The notes under the pieces are model-generated. The model was not told the origin of the DNA. It worked only from the letters and a program-made list of their open reading frames with translations, and searched no databases. Source: Shewanella sp. SNU WT4 (lineage in GTDB: Bacteria; Pseudomonadota; Gammaproteobacteria; Enterobacterales; Shewanellaceae). From it: a stretch of 64,000 bases of DNA. Numbering within the stretch: position 1 is the first letter of the stretch; the number at the start of each line of letters is the position of its first letter. This document shows positions 38,727 through 48,527 of the stretch, one piece after another. A program made the translations under genes and the position numbers. The DNA is taken from NCBI RefSeq assembly GCF_006494715.1, contig NZ_CP041151.1, forward strand, positions 1,054,001 through 1,118,000, given 5' to 3'.

Positions 38727-38894
38727 TTACAGATTACCAGCCGGGACTAACATGCCCCAAGTCGCGATTAACCAAATGAAAAGACTTAATAAGATACTGA
38801 TAGTCAATAAAATATGAGCCAGCTTTTGTTTTTGTGGTTTAAAGGCGACTAGCAATGCCGTCACAAAAATAATGCAAAATAATAGAAACTCCAC
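38727..38894 (-). CDS. Dba-like small membrane protein upstream of dsbI
   Basis: A 55-residue protein with two transmembrane helices (starting VEFLLFCIIFVTALL, ending WGMLVPAGNL). The GTG at 38894 is chosen because GGAG lies six bases upstream; the frame is open 16 codons further. In Campylobacter a small gene, dba, of about this size precedes dsbI and is cotranscribed. The match is by position, length and membrane character, not by clear sequence identity. Confidence 0.7.
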   Translation of the reverse strand: MEFLLFCIIFVTALLVAFKPQKQKLAHILLTISILLSLFIWLIATWGMLVPAGNL

Positions 38895-39156
38895 GGTTCT
38901 CTCCGTTGCAAGGTTAATGGCTAGAAAATGGCTAACACCCAATGGCCAGTGCCTAGTAATAAATGTCGACCGTGCTGTATTAAATTTATTTCACGGCGCA
39001 ACCATGTCGCTAAATTAGCAGGATACTAACTACCAAAATGGGGGTAATGTCGCATAACCCTAAAGCAGTAGGTGATGTTTTGCGTAAACTGTGAAGAATA
39101 ATTTCAAACGGTGCGAAAGTGTGAGTTGTTGCGGCTTGCGTTTAATCTTAGCGTGA

Positions 39157-41352
39157 TCAAGCACGGTTTTTGGCGGGGTGAAGCAAGGTAAAACTGGTGA
39201 TTTCGGCCTGCAATAACTTAAGTAATGCCAAAGCGTTAAGATCGCCTTGTTTAATCATGGCCTCAAGCTGACCATGCACTTGCTGCTGGTGGCGGGCAAT
39301 ATAGGGATAAAATAATCGTGACTTGCTCAAATGTGCCAAACGTGTTTCGGCTTTGGCAATTAAGCTAATGGTGGCTTGTAGTTCTTTGCGACCTTCAGCG
39401 CTTGTTAACTCATGGGCGCGAGATTGTAATCTTGTCAGTAAGCGCAGCATTAAATTACTGCTGTAACTGCACACTAGCATGGACTCAGTGATGCGAGTAT
39501 TGCGATTGGGTTCAGCCAAATAGCCTTGCCATAAATCAAATAGATTGACGTCATTACTCACGCAAGTATTAAGGCTCGCGGTTAATTGGGCTTGCTGGTT
39601 GTTATCGCTGGCATCTAGCATCCCTTGTAATTGAGTTAACAATTGCTGATATCCCACTAAGGTTAAATGCAACTGCTTAGGGAAGTCATGCTTGTGCCAA
39701 CCAGGCGCTATGATAATGACCCAGACAAGCGGCAATAAAATCCCTAGCAAGGTATTTTCAAGGCGCGGCAATAAAATGATGTCGCCTTCGCCATTCAGGG
39801 AAAACCCACAAAACACAAATAAGGTCACGCAGCAAACTGCCACCGCATAATGGCGCGCAGAAGTGTGAAAAAATAGCGTAGCAGCTAAGCAAAACACCCA
39901 AGGTAACAGCCCCATAGGTGCCTGCCATTTAAGCATAACAGCCACTAACAATAAGCCTGCCATAGTGCCAATAAAGCGGTCTAAAAATCGCTTCCATGTC
40001 ATAGCCACATTAGGTTTGAGTACTAATAAGCTCGTCATTAAGGTCCAAAAGCCAAACTCTAAATCAAAGGCGCGCACTAGTATTAAGCCAGAGGCCAAGC
40101 ATAAGGCGCCGCGAATGGCATGGCGGAACACGTTTGACTGCCAGTGGCATTGATGAATAAATTTCTGCCATTGATTTTGCCAACCATTGCTGCTGACTTG
40201 CGGCTGGTAATGGCTTGGCGTGTGATAATTTGCCCTCGGCTCGCGCTGTGTTAATAAATTGATAATGAGGGCGAGTTGCTCAATAAACTTTTTTGCTAAT
40301 TGCAGCTCAGCCTGCAAATCAGCCATAGCTTGTGGATTAAGTTGGGCGTTTATAAGAGCTGCCTGCTGGCGCGCCGCCCAAAGTTGCAACCCATGAATAT
40401 CTATGGCTTCAAGCGGGCGCTTATCATGAGTGGCGCCGCGACTGATGTAATCGGCAATCGCGCTGCAAGCTTTATGCATTTGCGCCAGTTGCACTGGGTA
40501 TTGGCTTTTAAACTCAATCGATGGGATAAAGTCTAGCAGGCGGCTATGTTCCGCCAGCATAGCGGCGAGATCTAACTGACTTTGCAACTGAGTTAAGGCG
40601 AGGTTTATTTCACCCGCACTCATTTTTTGATAGAGGCGATGGCTTAATTCATTAAACGATTGCGTAAAGCGTGAACGCGCCTTGGCGGTATCGATAAAGA
40701 CCTTAGGCCCTAAGCTAATTACGCTACTGCCTAGCTTGGCATGGGTCTGTTGGCTTGGGTGTTCAAGGAGAGGTGCTGCATGGGCCTGATATTTTTTGGC
40801 CAGCTGACGATAGACATCAAACAATAAATCTTTGTCTTGCTGATGGGGGAACACTAAGGTTGCCAACCCTTGCCACAATCCATACCAGAGCGCGCCGAGG
40901 GCTAACATCAGTGGAATATGCCAAGGCGCTTGCTTGGCTGAATATAAAATCATGGCGTAAATGCCGAGCAAAATACTGGCAAACCCCAGAGCGCCTAAGC
41001 GTGGCGATAAGGCGGCTAGCATTAATAAGCCAAAGCTACTGACGGCGAGATAAGCCACAAACACTAAGGTGTGGGGAAAGAGTAACGTGACTGCCAGCGC
41101 CGCGAAAAAAAATACCACTATGGCAAGGGAGATATCACGATATCTATGACGCATTAAGGTAGCGCTATCAGCTAAACCGCAAGCAATTGACCCAAGCGAC
41201 GCCGCTATGCCTAAGGTCACTTGGTTTATATAAAACAGCGGCAATGAACACGAAATAAAACTCAATGCGGCGACATTGGCGCGAATATTCATGCTGTAGC
41301 GCCATAATGCCGGCTGCTTGAATGACGATAACCAATCGCGAAACTTAAGCAT
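39157..41352 (-). CDS. YccS/YhfK-type FUSC family membrane protein
   Basis: A 731-residue inner-membrane protein with two hydrophobic blocks (about 25-170 and 395-540) separated and followed by large cytoplasmic regions. The block FWTLMTSLLVLKPNVAMTWK and DRFIGTMAGLLL are the FUSC-family signature; the arrangement matches YccS. A role as aromatic or fatty acid efflux component is inferred from relatives (AaeB) and not shown. No membrane-fusion partner lies next to it. Confidence 0.88.
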   Translation of the reverse strand: MLKFRDWLSSFKQPALWRYSMNIRANVAALSFISCSLPLFYINQVTLGIAASLGSIACGLADSATLMRHRYRDISLAIVVFFFAALAVTLLFPHTLVFVAYLAVSSFGLLMLAALSPRLGALGFASILLGIYAMILYSAKQAPWHIPLMLALGALWYGLWQGLATLVFPHQQDKDLLFDVYRQLAKKYQAHAAPLLEHPSQQTHAKLGSSVISLGPKVFIDTAKARSRFTQSFNELSHRLYQKMSAGEINLALTQLQSQLDLAAMLAEHSRLLDFIPSIEFKSQYPVQLAQMHKACSAIADYISRGATHDKRPLEAIDIHGLQLWAARQQAALINAQLNPQAMADLQAELQLAKKFIEQLALIINLLTQREPRANYHTPSHYQPQVSSNGWQNQWQKFIHQCHWQSNVFRHAIRGALCLASGLILVRAFDLEFGFWTLMTSLLVLKPNVAMTWKRFLDRFIGTMAGLLLVAVMLKWQAPMGLLPWVFCLAATLFFHTSARHYAVAVCCVTLFVFCGFSLNGEGDIILLPRLENTLLGILLPLVWVIIIAPGWHKHDFPKQLHLTLVGYQQLLTQLQGMLDASDNNQQAQLTASLNTCVSNDVNLFDLWQGYLAEPNRNTRITESMLVCSYSSNLMLRLLTRLQSRAHELTSAEGRKELQATISLIAKAETRLAHLSKSRLFYPYIARHQQQVHGQLEAMIKQGDLNALALLKLLQAEITSFTLLHPAKNRA

Positions 41353-41790
41353 AGTTGAGTTATCTCAGTGAGTTAGTCTATTTACTTTAGCCGCAAATGC
41401 TTAGTGGGCGGGCAAGTTTTTTGTAACTATTGCTGCGATGATTACTGCATGGTACCGATTTACAGAGTCTTAAGCGTCAATGGGGGCGGTATCGCAACTC
41501 ATCTCGCTAGTGGTTTCTCTCTTGCTTCTCTCTTGTTTCTATTTTAGTTGTCAATCGGCCCATCCCCGCCTCAAAGCTTATTAGTAACAAATGCGTTACC
41601 AACTAAACAAATAGCATGGCTCGCCAGTGTAAAAGATGATATTTATGATGAACTTGAATCAGCCTGGCGGCTGATGGAACAGTAGGCTTGATACGTACGC
41701 TTTGTTAACTAAAAGCTTGTTAACGCACGGTTGACTCACTTATGAATGCATAAGGGGGCTGACAATATTGGAGTAGGTGTTGGATGATGA
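41353..41790. other. Divergent intergenic region, nothing recognised
   Basis: 438 bp between the FUSC gene and mtgA. No ORF, hairpin with T-run or operator of note is seen beyond a pair of TCTCTCTTG repeats near 41517. Confidence 0.45.
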
Positions 41791-42528
41791 ATGAGGTTCA
41801 TTCTGGCTAATCACGAGTCACAAGGTCGGGGTCAACGCCCGCTTGCGCGCACGCTAATGCATAGCCTGTATTGGTTATTGCTGGCATTTATCGCGCTGAC
41901 CTTTGCCTTAGTACTAGGGATTAAGTTTTGCGATCCCGCGACTTGGAGCTGGCGCTTGCAGCAGCAAGGCATTAATGCTGCGCCGCACACTTGGGTGAGC
42001 CTGAGTCAGATTAATCCCCATATGCAGCTTGCTGTGATTGCCGCCGAAGATCAAACATTTGCCAGCAATGACGGCTTTGATTATGCCGCTATGATTGCGG
42101 CCTTTGAGCATAATCAGCACAGTAAACAAATTCGCGGCGGCAGCACTATTACCCAGCAATTAGCCAAAAACTTATTCCTCTGGCCAGATCGCAGCTATTT
42201 TAGAAAGGCGTTAGGCGCTTGGTTAACCCTCTGGCTTGAGGCGATTTTACCTAAGTCGCGGATACTGGAATTGTATTTAAATATTGTCCAATTAGGCCCA
42301 GATATTTATGGCGTTGAAGATGCGGCGCGCCACTACTTTGGTGTCTCTGCCCGTAACCTCACAAGTCATCAAGCCTCGCTGTTAGCGGCGATTTTACCTA
42401 ATCCGGTGCGCTATAAGGTTAAACCGCCATCGCCTTATGTGATTAAGCGCTCTGCGTGGATACGCAAACAAATGCGCCAATTAGGGGATGAGCCATTGCA
42501 GCAAATCCGCAGCGCCCCACATCCTTAA
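41791..42528 (+). CDS. mtgA: Monofunctional peptidoglycan glycosyltransferase MtgA
   Basis: Polymerises lipid II into glycan strands in the periplasm. The 245-residue protein has one N-terminal helix (about 27-47) and a GT51 domain: the catalytic AAEDQTFASNDGFD, then IRGGSTITQQLAKNLFLW, RKALGAWLTLWLEAIL and ELYLNIVQLGPDIYGVEDAA. There is no transpeptidase domain, as expected for MtgA. Start choice is uncertain by a few codons. Confidence 0.93.
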   Translation: MRFILANHESQGRGQRPLARTLMHSLYWLLLAFIALTFALVLGIKFCDPATWSWRLQQQGINAAPHTWVSLSQINPHMQLAVIAAEDQTFASNDGFDYAAMIAAFEHNQHSKQIRGGSTITQQLAKNLFLWPDRSYFRKALGAWLTLWLEAILPKSRILELYLNIVQLGPDIYGVEDAARHYFGVSARNLTSHQASLLAAILPNPVRYKVKPPSPYVIKRSAWIRKQMRQLGDEPLQQIRSAPHP

Positions 42529-43178
42529 GCTCAAGTCTGAGCCCATCGTGTTTGCCTTGTGAACGGCAATGAATCCTTTATGAACTCAAGTTCACGTTAA
42601 GCGTTTACATTAGCGTTTGCTGTTGATGATTTTTATATCAAGTTAACACCTAAAATAGCCATGAAACCCTGATTGGCAGGGGGCGTGCAGTCTTGATGGC
42701 TTAGGATAGATGAACTAAATCGCAAGCGCTCACATAAGGGCGGTGCAGGGGAATTAAGGCTGCAAGATTAATTCAAACCGGCAAGGGGTTTACGCTGCCT
42801 TATGTGGGGAGTAATCTTCAGTTATCGAAATGAACTCTAACTCATTAGCTATTTAAGTGGTTGATTGATTTAAGTTAATTTAGCTGTTTTTGACTGGATT
42901 TGTCTGGAGTAATGATAGTGGTTCGACATCACTTTGTGCGATTTGCCCATCATCAGTTACTTGCCAGACAAAGACGCCGGAGGCAATTGAGCCTTAGACA
43001 CACTTGGCAGGCGTCTCATCAGCGCGCCAATCGGTTAGTAGCGACTACTTGTCCATTAATTGAGGCTCAAGGACACCAAGGGCTAAACCTTTGGCATCCT
43101 ATTTATGTTCGATAAGTGTGACATCATGATTTCCTTGCCTTTATGACGGCTTATAGCCCGATTCTCTTACCCAGGTTT
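42529..43178 (+). other. Candidate transcribed region with inverted repeat and small frame
   Basis: No established gene, but an intrinsic terminator on the plus strand ends it. An inverted repeat CACATAAGG (42731-42739) / CCTTATGTG (42799-42807) may fold in RNA. A 67-codon frame from 42912 to 43115 (Arg/His-rich) has GGAG only three bases from its ATG. Either a small RNA or a small protein could explain the terminator. Confidence 0.4.
42912..43115 (+). CDS. Doubtful small ORF, 67 aa, Arg/His-rich
   Basis: Begins MIVVRHHFVRFAHHQ, no recognised domain. GGAG ends three bases before the ATG, closer than usual. The frame is supported only by the downstream terminator, so it may be an accidental ORF within a non-coding RNA. 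Confidence 0.25.
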   Translation: MIVVRHHFVRFAHHQLLARQRRRRQLSLRHTWQASHQRANRLVATTCPLIEAQGHQGLNLWHPIYVR

Positions 43179-43204
43179 GCCGCTGTTATCAGCGGCTTTT
43201 TTTT
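43179..43204 (+). terminator. Intrinsic terminator overlapping the end of the Lon-like gene
   Basis: Stem GCCGCTG / CAGCGGC, loop TTAT, then eight T's, read on the plus strand. The stop codon of the opposite Lon-like gene lies across the loop. Confidence 0.85.
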
Positions 43205-45588
43205 GACTCTTTTTCAGCTTGATTCGCGCGAATAAGGTTAAGTTTGGCTTCTGCCAGTTTTAAAATGTGCATGTCTCCCTGACTATCGCTATGGGTGCCA
43301 GCTAATAAACTCATAGCTTCCATAACGTTATCTACGCACCATACCTGAAAGTCACCTGCGGCTATGGCGGCCACTATGTCACTGCGTAGCATTAAGTTAG
43401 CCACATTGGTGCGCGGTATTATGACCCCTTGCAAAGGCGTGCGGCCTTTAAGCGCACACACATCAAAAAAGCCTTCGATTTTTTCATTCACGCCGCCTAT
43501 GGGCTGAGCTTCCCCAAACTGATCCATAGAGCCTGTGATGGCTATGTGTTGATTAATAGGGCGCTCACTAATGGCTGACAGCAAGGCGCAACATTCGGCC
43601 ATAGTGGCGCTATCTCCATCTATGCCGCCATAAGATTGCTCGAAGGTCAGATGGCAGTTAATCGGTAACTGCTGCTCTTTGGCAAGCATGGTATTTAAAT
43701 AAGCGCTTAAGATATACACGCCTTTGGAATGCAGACTACCACTGAGTTTGACTTTGTTTTCTATATCTAAAATCTCGCCTGTGCCATAAGAGGTAGTCGC
43801 CGTAATTCGATTGGGCACACCAAATTCATGATCGCCGCTACTCATGACTGAGAGCGCATTCACTTGGCCAATTTTACTGCCGCTGACTTGAATTAAGGTG
43901 GTGCCATCTTCAAAGGATTCCATAATCTGGCTGCGTAATCTTGATACTCGATATTCATGAGCGCTAATGGCTTGGCTGATGTGCTCTGAGTGGATCATCT
44001 TATCTGCGCCTAACTGGGCAAAATAGTTGGCTTCGCGCAGTAAATTGGCGGCTTCCACTGAATAGAGCGACAGTTTATTTTGATGATCAGCGCGCCTACT
44101 ACTAAATTCTATGACTCGCTCCATGGCGGCGATAGAACAGGGCAACAGCTGATTGTCTTCAATGATGGAGGCTATAAAGCGCGCATATTGATGCTCAGTC
44201 TCTTGATTGCGCGTCATGGTATGTTCAAAGTCAGCGGTCACTCTAAAGAGCTCGGAAAAATCCGGATCATAATGCTGCAATAACTGATAAGTCTGGCGAT
44301 CACCAAACAAAATAATCTTTACTTCTAATGGGATAGGTTCAGGCGCTAAAGAAATAGCGCCGGATAAACTGACCTCACGCTCTAAAGAGCTTAAATCTAA
44401 CTGTTTAGCGCGCAAGGCGCGCTTAAGGCCGTCCCACACATAGGGGCGATCTAATACCTTAATGGCATCCATCATTAATACGCCGCCATTGGCCTTGTGC
44501 AAACTGCCGGGGCGAATAAGGGTAAAGTCGGTAAAGACAGTGCCTTTAAAGCTCGCATTTTCGATATAGCCAAAGAGGCTGTGATAGTTAGGGTTATCTT
44601 CCACTATGATGGGCAGCCCAGCGGAACTATCGCCAGCGACTAACACATTGACTTGATAACGCCGCGGCAGTTTTTTCTCTAATGAGGCGAGTGCCAGCGA
44701 GTAATCTTCTTCATTGGCATCAAGAAATATATCTAAGTTTTCTAGAATATCTTTGCCCATGGCGGTGAGATAATCATGAACACTGGTTTGCTCGCGATAA
44801 CGCTTTTTCAGTGGCCGTAAATAATGGGTTAATACCCCTTTAGCCACTTGCTCATCGTGTTGATCTTGTTTATCACTAAACTCATCTTCCCACTCTGTTA
44901 AGGTGCGAATTACTGAGCGTAACTGTTTTTCAAGATATTGAATATCTTGCTCAAACTGTTTTTGCTGCGCCTCAGTTAAGGCGTTGTAGCTCTCTTCCGT
45001 GTGGGCTTCTTCGCCGTTGAGCGCTGTTAACTGATAATCACCGAGATTACTAATGGTGAGCTCAATGTGGCGCGCTTTAGCGGCATCATTAAGTTCTTGC
45101 ATTAAGGTTTCTTGCTGTAAACCTAACTGGCTTTTTAGTTGGTCGGCGCGGCTATGGTACAGGTCATTATCAAAGGCCAGCGGCAGGGCTTTGACGAGTT
45201 TAAATAGCAGGGATTCTATGTCTTTTCTAAATTGTTTAGCGCTGCCAAGTGGCAGTTTTAATACGCTGGGGCTGCGCTCTTCATCAAAGTTTTTAATGTA
45301 GCACCAGTCAAATAATGGGCTAGAGGGCGCAGTGTGGTTATTTAAATAACGCAGCGCCATAGTGCGCTTGCCTAGGCCATTTTCACCTATGGCATAAATG
45401 TTATAGCCCTTATCTTTAATGGACATAGCAAATTCAAGCGCTTGGCGCGCGCGCTGCTGCCCTAAGATTTCATCAATCGCTAAAAAGTCGGCGCTGGAGG
45501 CAATATCTGAATGGGTTGGAACTGTATGGGCGTTTGTGAGCTTAGTCTTGCGGTATACTTGCTCGCCGCTTAAGAGTTGTATCGCCAT
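43189..45588 (-). CDS. Lon-like ATP-dependent protease (AAA + S16 domain)
   Basis: A 799-residue cytoplasmic protease. An N-terminal ATPase segment has a nucleotide loop GENGLGKRT (residues 68-76), where Arg75 takes the usual Ser/Thr place; an internal coiled coil (about 170-250) and an AAA core follow. The C-terminal Lon peptidase domain has the catalytic Ser in GGIDGDSATMAE and Lys in GGVNEKIEGF. It belongs to the YcbZ-like group and is distinct from housekeeping Lon. The substrates are unknown. Confidence 0.88.
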   Translation of the reverse strand: MAIQLLSGEQVYRKTKLTNAHTVPTHSDIASSADFLAIDEILGQQRARQALEFAMSIKDKGYNIYAIGENGLGKRTMALRYLNNHTAPSSPLFDWCYIKNFDEERSPSVLKLPLGSAKQFRKDIESLLFKLVKALPLAFDNDLYHSRADQLKSQLGLQQETLMQELNDAAKARHIELTISNLGDYQLTALNGEEAHTEESYNALTEAQQKQFEQDIQYLEKQLRSVIRTLTEWEDEFSDKQDQHDEQVAKGVLTHYLRPLKKRYREQTSVHDYLTAMGKDILENLDIFLDANEEDYSLALASLEKKLPRRYQVNVLVAGDSSAGLPIIVEDNPNYHSLFGYIENASFKGTVFTDFTLIRPGSLHKANGGVLMMDAIKVLDRPYVWDGLKRALRAKQLDLSSLEREVSLSGAISLAPEPIPLEVKIILFGDRQTYQLLQHYDPDFSELFRVTADFEHTMTRNQETEHQYARFIASIIEDNQLLPCSIAAMERVIEFSSRRADHQNKLSLYSVEAANLLREANYFAQLGADKMIHSEHISQAISAHEYRVSRLRSQIMESFEDGTTLIQVSGSKIGQVNALSVMSSGDHEFGVPNRITATTSYGTGEILDIENKVKLSGSLHSKGVYILSAYLNTMLAKEQQLPINCHLTFEQSYGGIDGDSATMAECCALLSAISERPINQHIAITGSMDQFGEAQPIGGVNEKIEGFFDVCALKGRTPLQGVIIPRTNVANLMLRSDIVAAIAAGDFQVWCVDNVMEAMSLLAGTHSDSQGDMHILKLAEAKLNLIRANQAEKESKKSR

Positions 45589-45723
45589 AGCATGTCCTTA
45601 TTTATGCAATAACCTTAACAATGACAATAAGATAGCCAGTTGATTAAGGCAAAGAATAAATGCATCTATCGGCGATATTTAATGACATATCAATCAGGCG
45701 TAAACGCTAACCTTTGGCCAATG

Positions 45724-46689
45724 TTAGCTGCAAAGGTGTTGCTTGAGCTGCGCCAATACTTGTCGGCCTTGCTCAGCGCCATGCTGATAGTCATGTTCTA
45801 GTTGCAGCAATTGGCTGCCGATTAAACTCGATTCTAACGGCTTCCTTGCAAAGATTTGGATGATGTCAGCATCTTTAGGTTTATGCTCAATAAAATCGAG
45901 CTCATGGCGATAAGACTGTTCATGCATATCAAGTAGGCCTATGGGAGCCGGACAAGAGCCATGCTGACAGAGCCATTCTTTTAAATGATGTAAGGCAGGT
46001 GAGTTGGCTTGATATTGGGCATTGGTAGAGCGAATGACCACAATTTTACGCGCGCCTAATTCATAGGCTTTTCTTACTGGGAGCGGCGCGGTAACGCCGC
46101 CATCAAAATACTTGCGACCACTTAACATGACATCTTGGTTATAAAGAAATGGCAAGGCGCTACTGGCTTTGAGCACATCATACCAATTGTGAGCCTGAGG
46201 CTGGTGGTATTCAGCTTTCAGCCCCGCGGCGCGAGTGGCAGTAAATAAGACTTGGCGGTCTTGGCTGTTAAGGCTGGCTTGCTGCAAGTCGAGCTCCATG
46301 CCTTTTTCTTTAGCTTGGGCAAAGTACCAATCTAAATCCAACATGCTTTTGCCAAGAAAGCGGCGACTGACATTGAAAAAGTGTTTATCGCGAGAAAGTA
46401 CCTGAATACATTGCTTGGCATAACCGTGTTGGCCTGAAAGGTATGCACTAATGTTTTGCGCCCCTGCGGATGTACCTATGAGGATTTTAAAAGGGTTAAA
46501 GTCGGCCTTTAACCAGCTGTCGAGAATACCTGCACCAAAAATCCCTCTTTGCCCACCTCCCTCAACTATCAGCGCAGTCCCAGCAACTATATGTTTGCGG
46601 CTAGGTGAATGCATAGGTTTGCTATAGTGTTGAAAACTACCATGACTAAAGGAAGTACCAGTATTGTTGAGCTGAGCTAGAAATGCCAT
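45724..46689 (-). CDS. Patatin-like phospholipase (YjjU-type)
   Basis: A 321-residue serine hydrolase with a Ser-Asp dyad. The oxyanion loop is EGGGQRGIFGAG, the nucleophile is in LIGTSAGAQN (Ser74 of the listed frame), and the Asp is in YFDGGVTAPLPV. An in-frame ATG 25 codons in (MHSPSRKH) could be the true start, since the domain begins soon after. It should hydrolyse phospholipids or acyl esters; no signal peptide is seen. Confidence 0.88.
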   Translation of the reverse strand: MAFLAQLNNTGTSFSHGSFQHYSKPMHSPSRKHIVAGTALIVEGGGQRGIFGAGILDSWLKADFNPFKILIGTSAGAQNISAYLSGQHGYAKQCIQVLSRDKHFFNVSRRFLGKSMLDLDWYFAQAKEKGMELDLQQASLNSQDRQVLFTATRAAGLKAEYHQPQAHNWYDVLKASSALPFLYNQDVMLSGRKYFDGGVTAPLPVRKAYELGARKIVVIRSTNAQYQANSPALHHLKEWLCQHGSCPAPIGLLDMHEQSYRHELDFIEHKPKDADIIQIFARKPLESSLIGSQLLQLEHDYQHGAEQGRQVLAQLKQHLCS

Positions 46690-46845
46690 GAGGCGGCCAC
46701 ATTACTTTTGCGAAGGCGATTAATGTACCTCCGCGGCGCTAGCTAGACCAATTAATGGCAGTTAATCTAGGCGGATTAATAGTGTAGGATCTGCGCTCAA
46801 TTCAAAGTAATCATCATCTTATACCAATAATAACAAAGGATAATT

Positions 46846-47229
46846 ATGTCAGTTCTCATCATCTGTTTACTCATAGCCATGTTACTACCTTATTTTGCCA
46901 AAATACCGCTAGGTTGGGCGATGGCAAAAGAGGGGCGATATGACAATGCTCATCCGCGCGCCCAGCAAGCGCGTTTAACTGGCTTGGGCGCGCGAGCGCT
47001 AGCTGCCCATCAAAACGCCTTTGAATCCTTAATCTTATTTGCGCCAGCGGTATTATTAGTGATTGCTACAGATACTATTAATGCGCAGTCAGAAGTTGCG
47101 GCCGTGGTGTATTTGCTAGCGCGTCTTGCCTATCAAGCTTGTTACTTATGTAATTTAGATAAGCTGCGAAGCCTTAGCTGGTTTATTGGTATTATTGCTA
47201 CCTTTTGGATTTTCGCCCAAGCCATGTAA
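46846..47229 (+). CDS. MAPEG family membrane protein
   Basis: A 127-residue protein with four helices. The conserved block ARALAAHQNAFESLILFAPAV (quoted as RALAAHQNAFESLILFAP) is the bacterial MAPEG motif, and YLLARLAYQACYL follows. Eukaryotic relatives act on glutathione and leukotrienes; the bacterial substrate is unknown. AAAGGA precedes the ATG. It is followed in the same direction by the isoaspartyl dipeptidase gene after 96 bp. Confidence 0.88.
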   Translation: MSVLIICLLIAMLLPYFAKIPLGWAMAKEGRYDNAHPRAQQARLTGLGARALAAHQNAFESLILFAPAVLLVIATDTINAQSEVAAVVYLLARLAYQACYLCNLDKLRSLSWFIGIIATFWIFAQAM

Positions 47230-47325
47230 GGCTTTGGTGATATCCACCACACTCTACTCGTCGCTAGATGACTTTTAAGCGCTTGGCCGCTAGGCTCAGC
47301 GCAACGTAAGGAAAGGGATGGCAAG

Positions 47326-48498
47326 ATGGCCTCATTGTTGTTAATAAAAAATGCTGATGTATACAGCCCTGAGCCTTTAGGCTGCGTGGACGTGCTGGTG
47401 GCAGGCTCTACAATAATCGCCATAGGCAAAGATTTAGCGATTAGCGGTAACGTGCATCACACCTTAGATGCGCAGGGTAAGTTATTGATCCCAGGCTTAG
47501 TTGACCCATTAGTGCACATCACAGGTGGCGGCGGCGAGGGCGGTTATCATACCCGCACCCGGGCAATGGAGTTAACCGATGCTAGTTGCTATGGCGTCAC
47601 GACCTTAGTGGCCGCATTAGGCACTGATGCCATTAGTCGCACCTTAGAAGATATGCTGGCTAAAGCCAAAGGGCTTGAGCATGAAGGGCTGAATGTCTTT
47701 TGTTATACCGGCTCTTACGCCTATCCTGTGGTGACATTAACAGGCTCTATTAGCCGCGATTTAATGTTGATTGATAACATGATAGGCATAGGTGAAATCG
47801 CTATTAGCGATCACCGCGGCTCGCAGTTAACTACCACTGAACTGGCGCGCGTGGCTTCTGAAGCGCGAGTGGGCGGCATGTTATCCAATAAGGCTGGCAA
47901 GGTTTTTGTGCATGTGGGGGATGGTAAGGGCGGGTTACAACCTTTACATCAAGTGGCGAGCGAGACAGATATTCCGCTGCAGCAGTTTTATCCAACCCAT
48001 ATTAATCGCAGCCAAGCTCTTTTAGAGCAAGGTTTCACTTTTGCCAAAGCGGGCGGCGTGATTGATTTTACCACCTCAACCAATCAAGCCTGTTTAGACA
48101 GTGGTGAAGTGGCGGTAGTAGACGCCGTGTTTCAGGCGCTAGATGCTGGCGTTAGCATAAACAACATCAGCTTAAGTTCTGATGGCCATGCCAGCCTGCC
48201 AGTATTTAATGAGTTAGGTCAGTTAACTGGGTTAGAAATGGGCCGCATTGCGAGTTTATACGAAACCTTTTGCGAGTTAGTGCAAGCTAACCTGCCATTG
48301 TCTGATGCCATTAAGCTAGTGAGCACTAACGCGGCAAGAAACTTACAGCTTAAACATAAAGGCCAATTGGCGGTGGGGTTAGATGCTGATTTAGTGTTGC
48401 TTGATGCCAAGCTAACGATTGATAGTGTCTGGAGTCGCGGCCAAGCCTTAGTGCGCGGCGGTGAGCCGACTCGCTATGGTCAGTTTGAAATCCGTTAA
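47326..48498 (+). CDS. iadA: Isoaspartyl dipeptidase (IadA) homologue with altered metal site
   Basis: A 390-residue amidohydrolase that by family cleaves beta-aspartyl dipeptides. IadA blocks are clear: HITGGGGEGG, AISDHRGS, YPTHINRS and LSSDGHASLP. Compared with E. coli IadA, the first metal histidine of HxH is Leu62 (PLVH, His64 kept), and the carboxylated lysine position holds Glu157. His196, His225 and Asp286 are retained. A Glu-bridged or mononuclear site is possible. Activity is therefore likely but not certain. Confidence 0.85.
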   Translation: MASLLLIKNADVYSPEPLGCVDVLVAGSTIIAIGKDLAISGNVHHTLDAQGKLLIPGLVDPLVHITGGGGEGGYHTRTRAMELTDASCYGVTTLVAALGTDAISRTLEDMLAKAKGLEHEGLNVFCYTGSYAYPVVTLTGSISRDLMLIDNMIGIGEIAISDHRGSQLTTTELARVASEARVGGMLSNKAGKVFVHVGDGKGGLQPLHQVASETDIPLQQFYPTHINRSQALLEQGFTFAKAGGVIDFTTSTNQACLDSGEVAVVDAVFQALDAGVSINNISLSSDGHASLPVFNELGQLTGLEMGRIASLYETFCELVQANLPLSDAIKLVSTNAARNLQLKHKGQLAVGLDADLVLLDAKLTIDSVWSRGQALVRGGEPTRYGQFEIR

Positions 48499-48527
48499 TG
48501 ACCTAGATTAGCCGCAAGTTTAACCCC

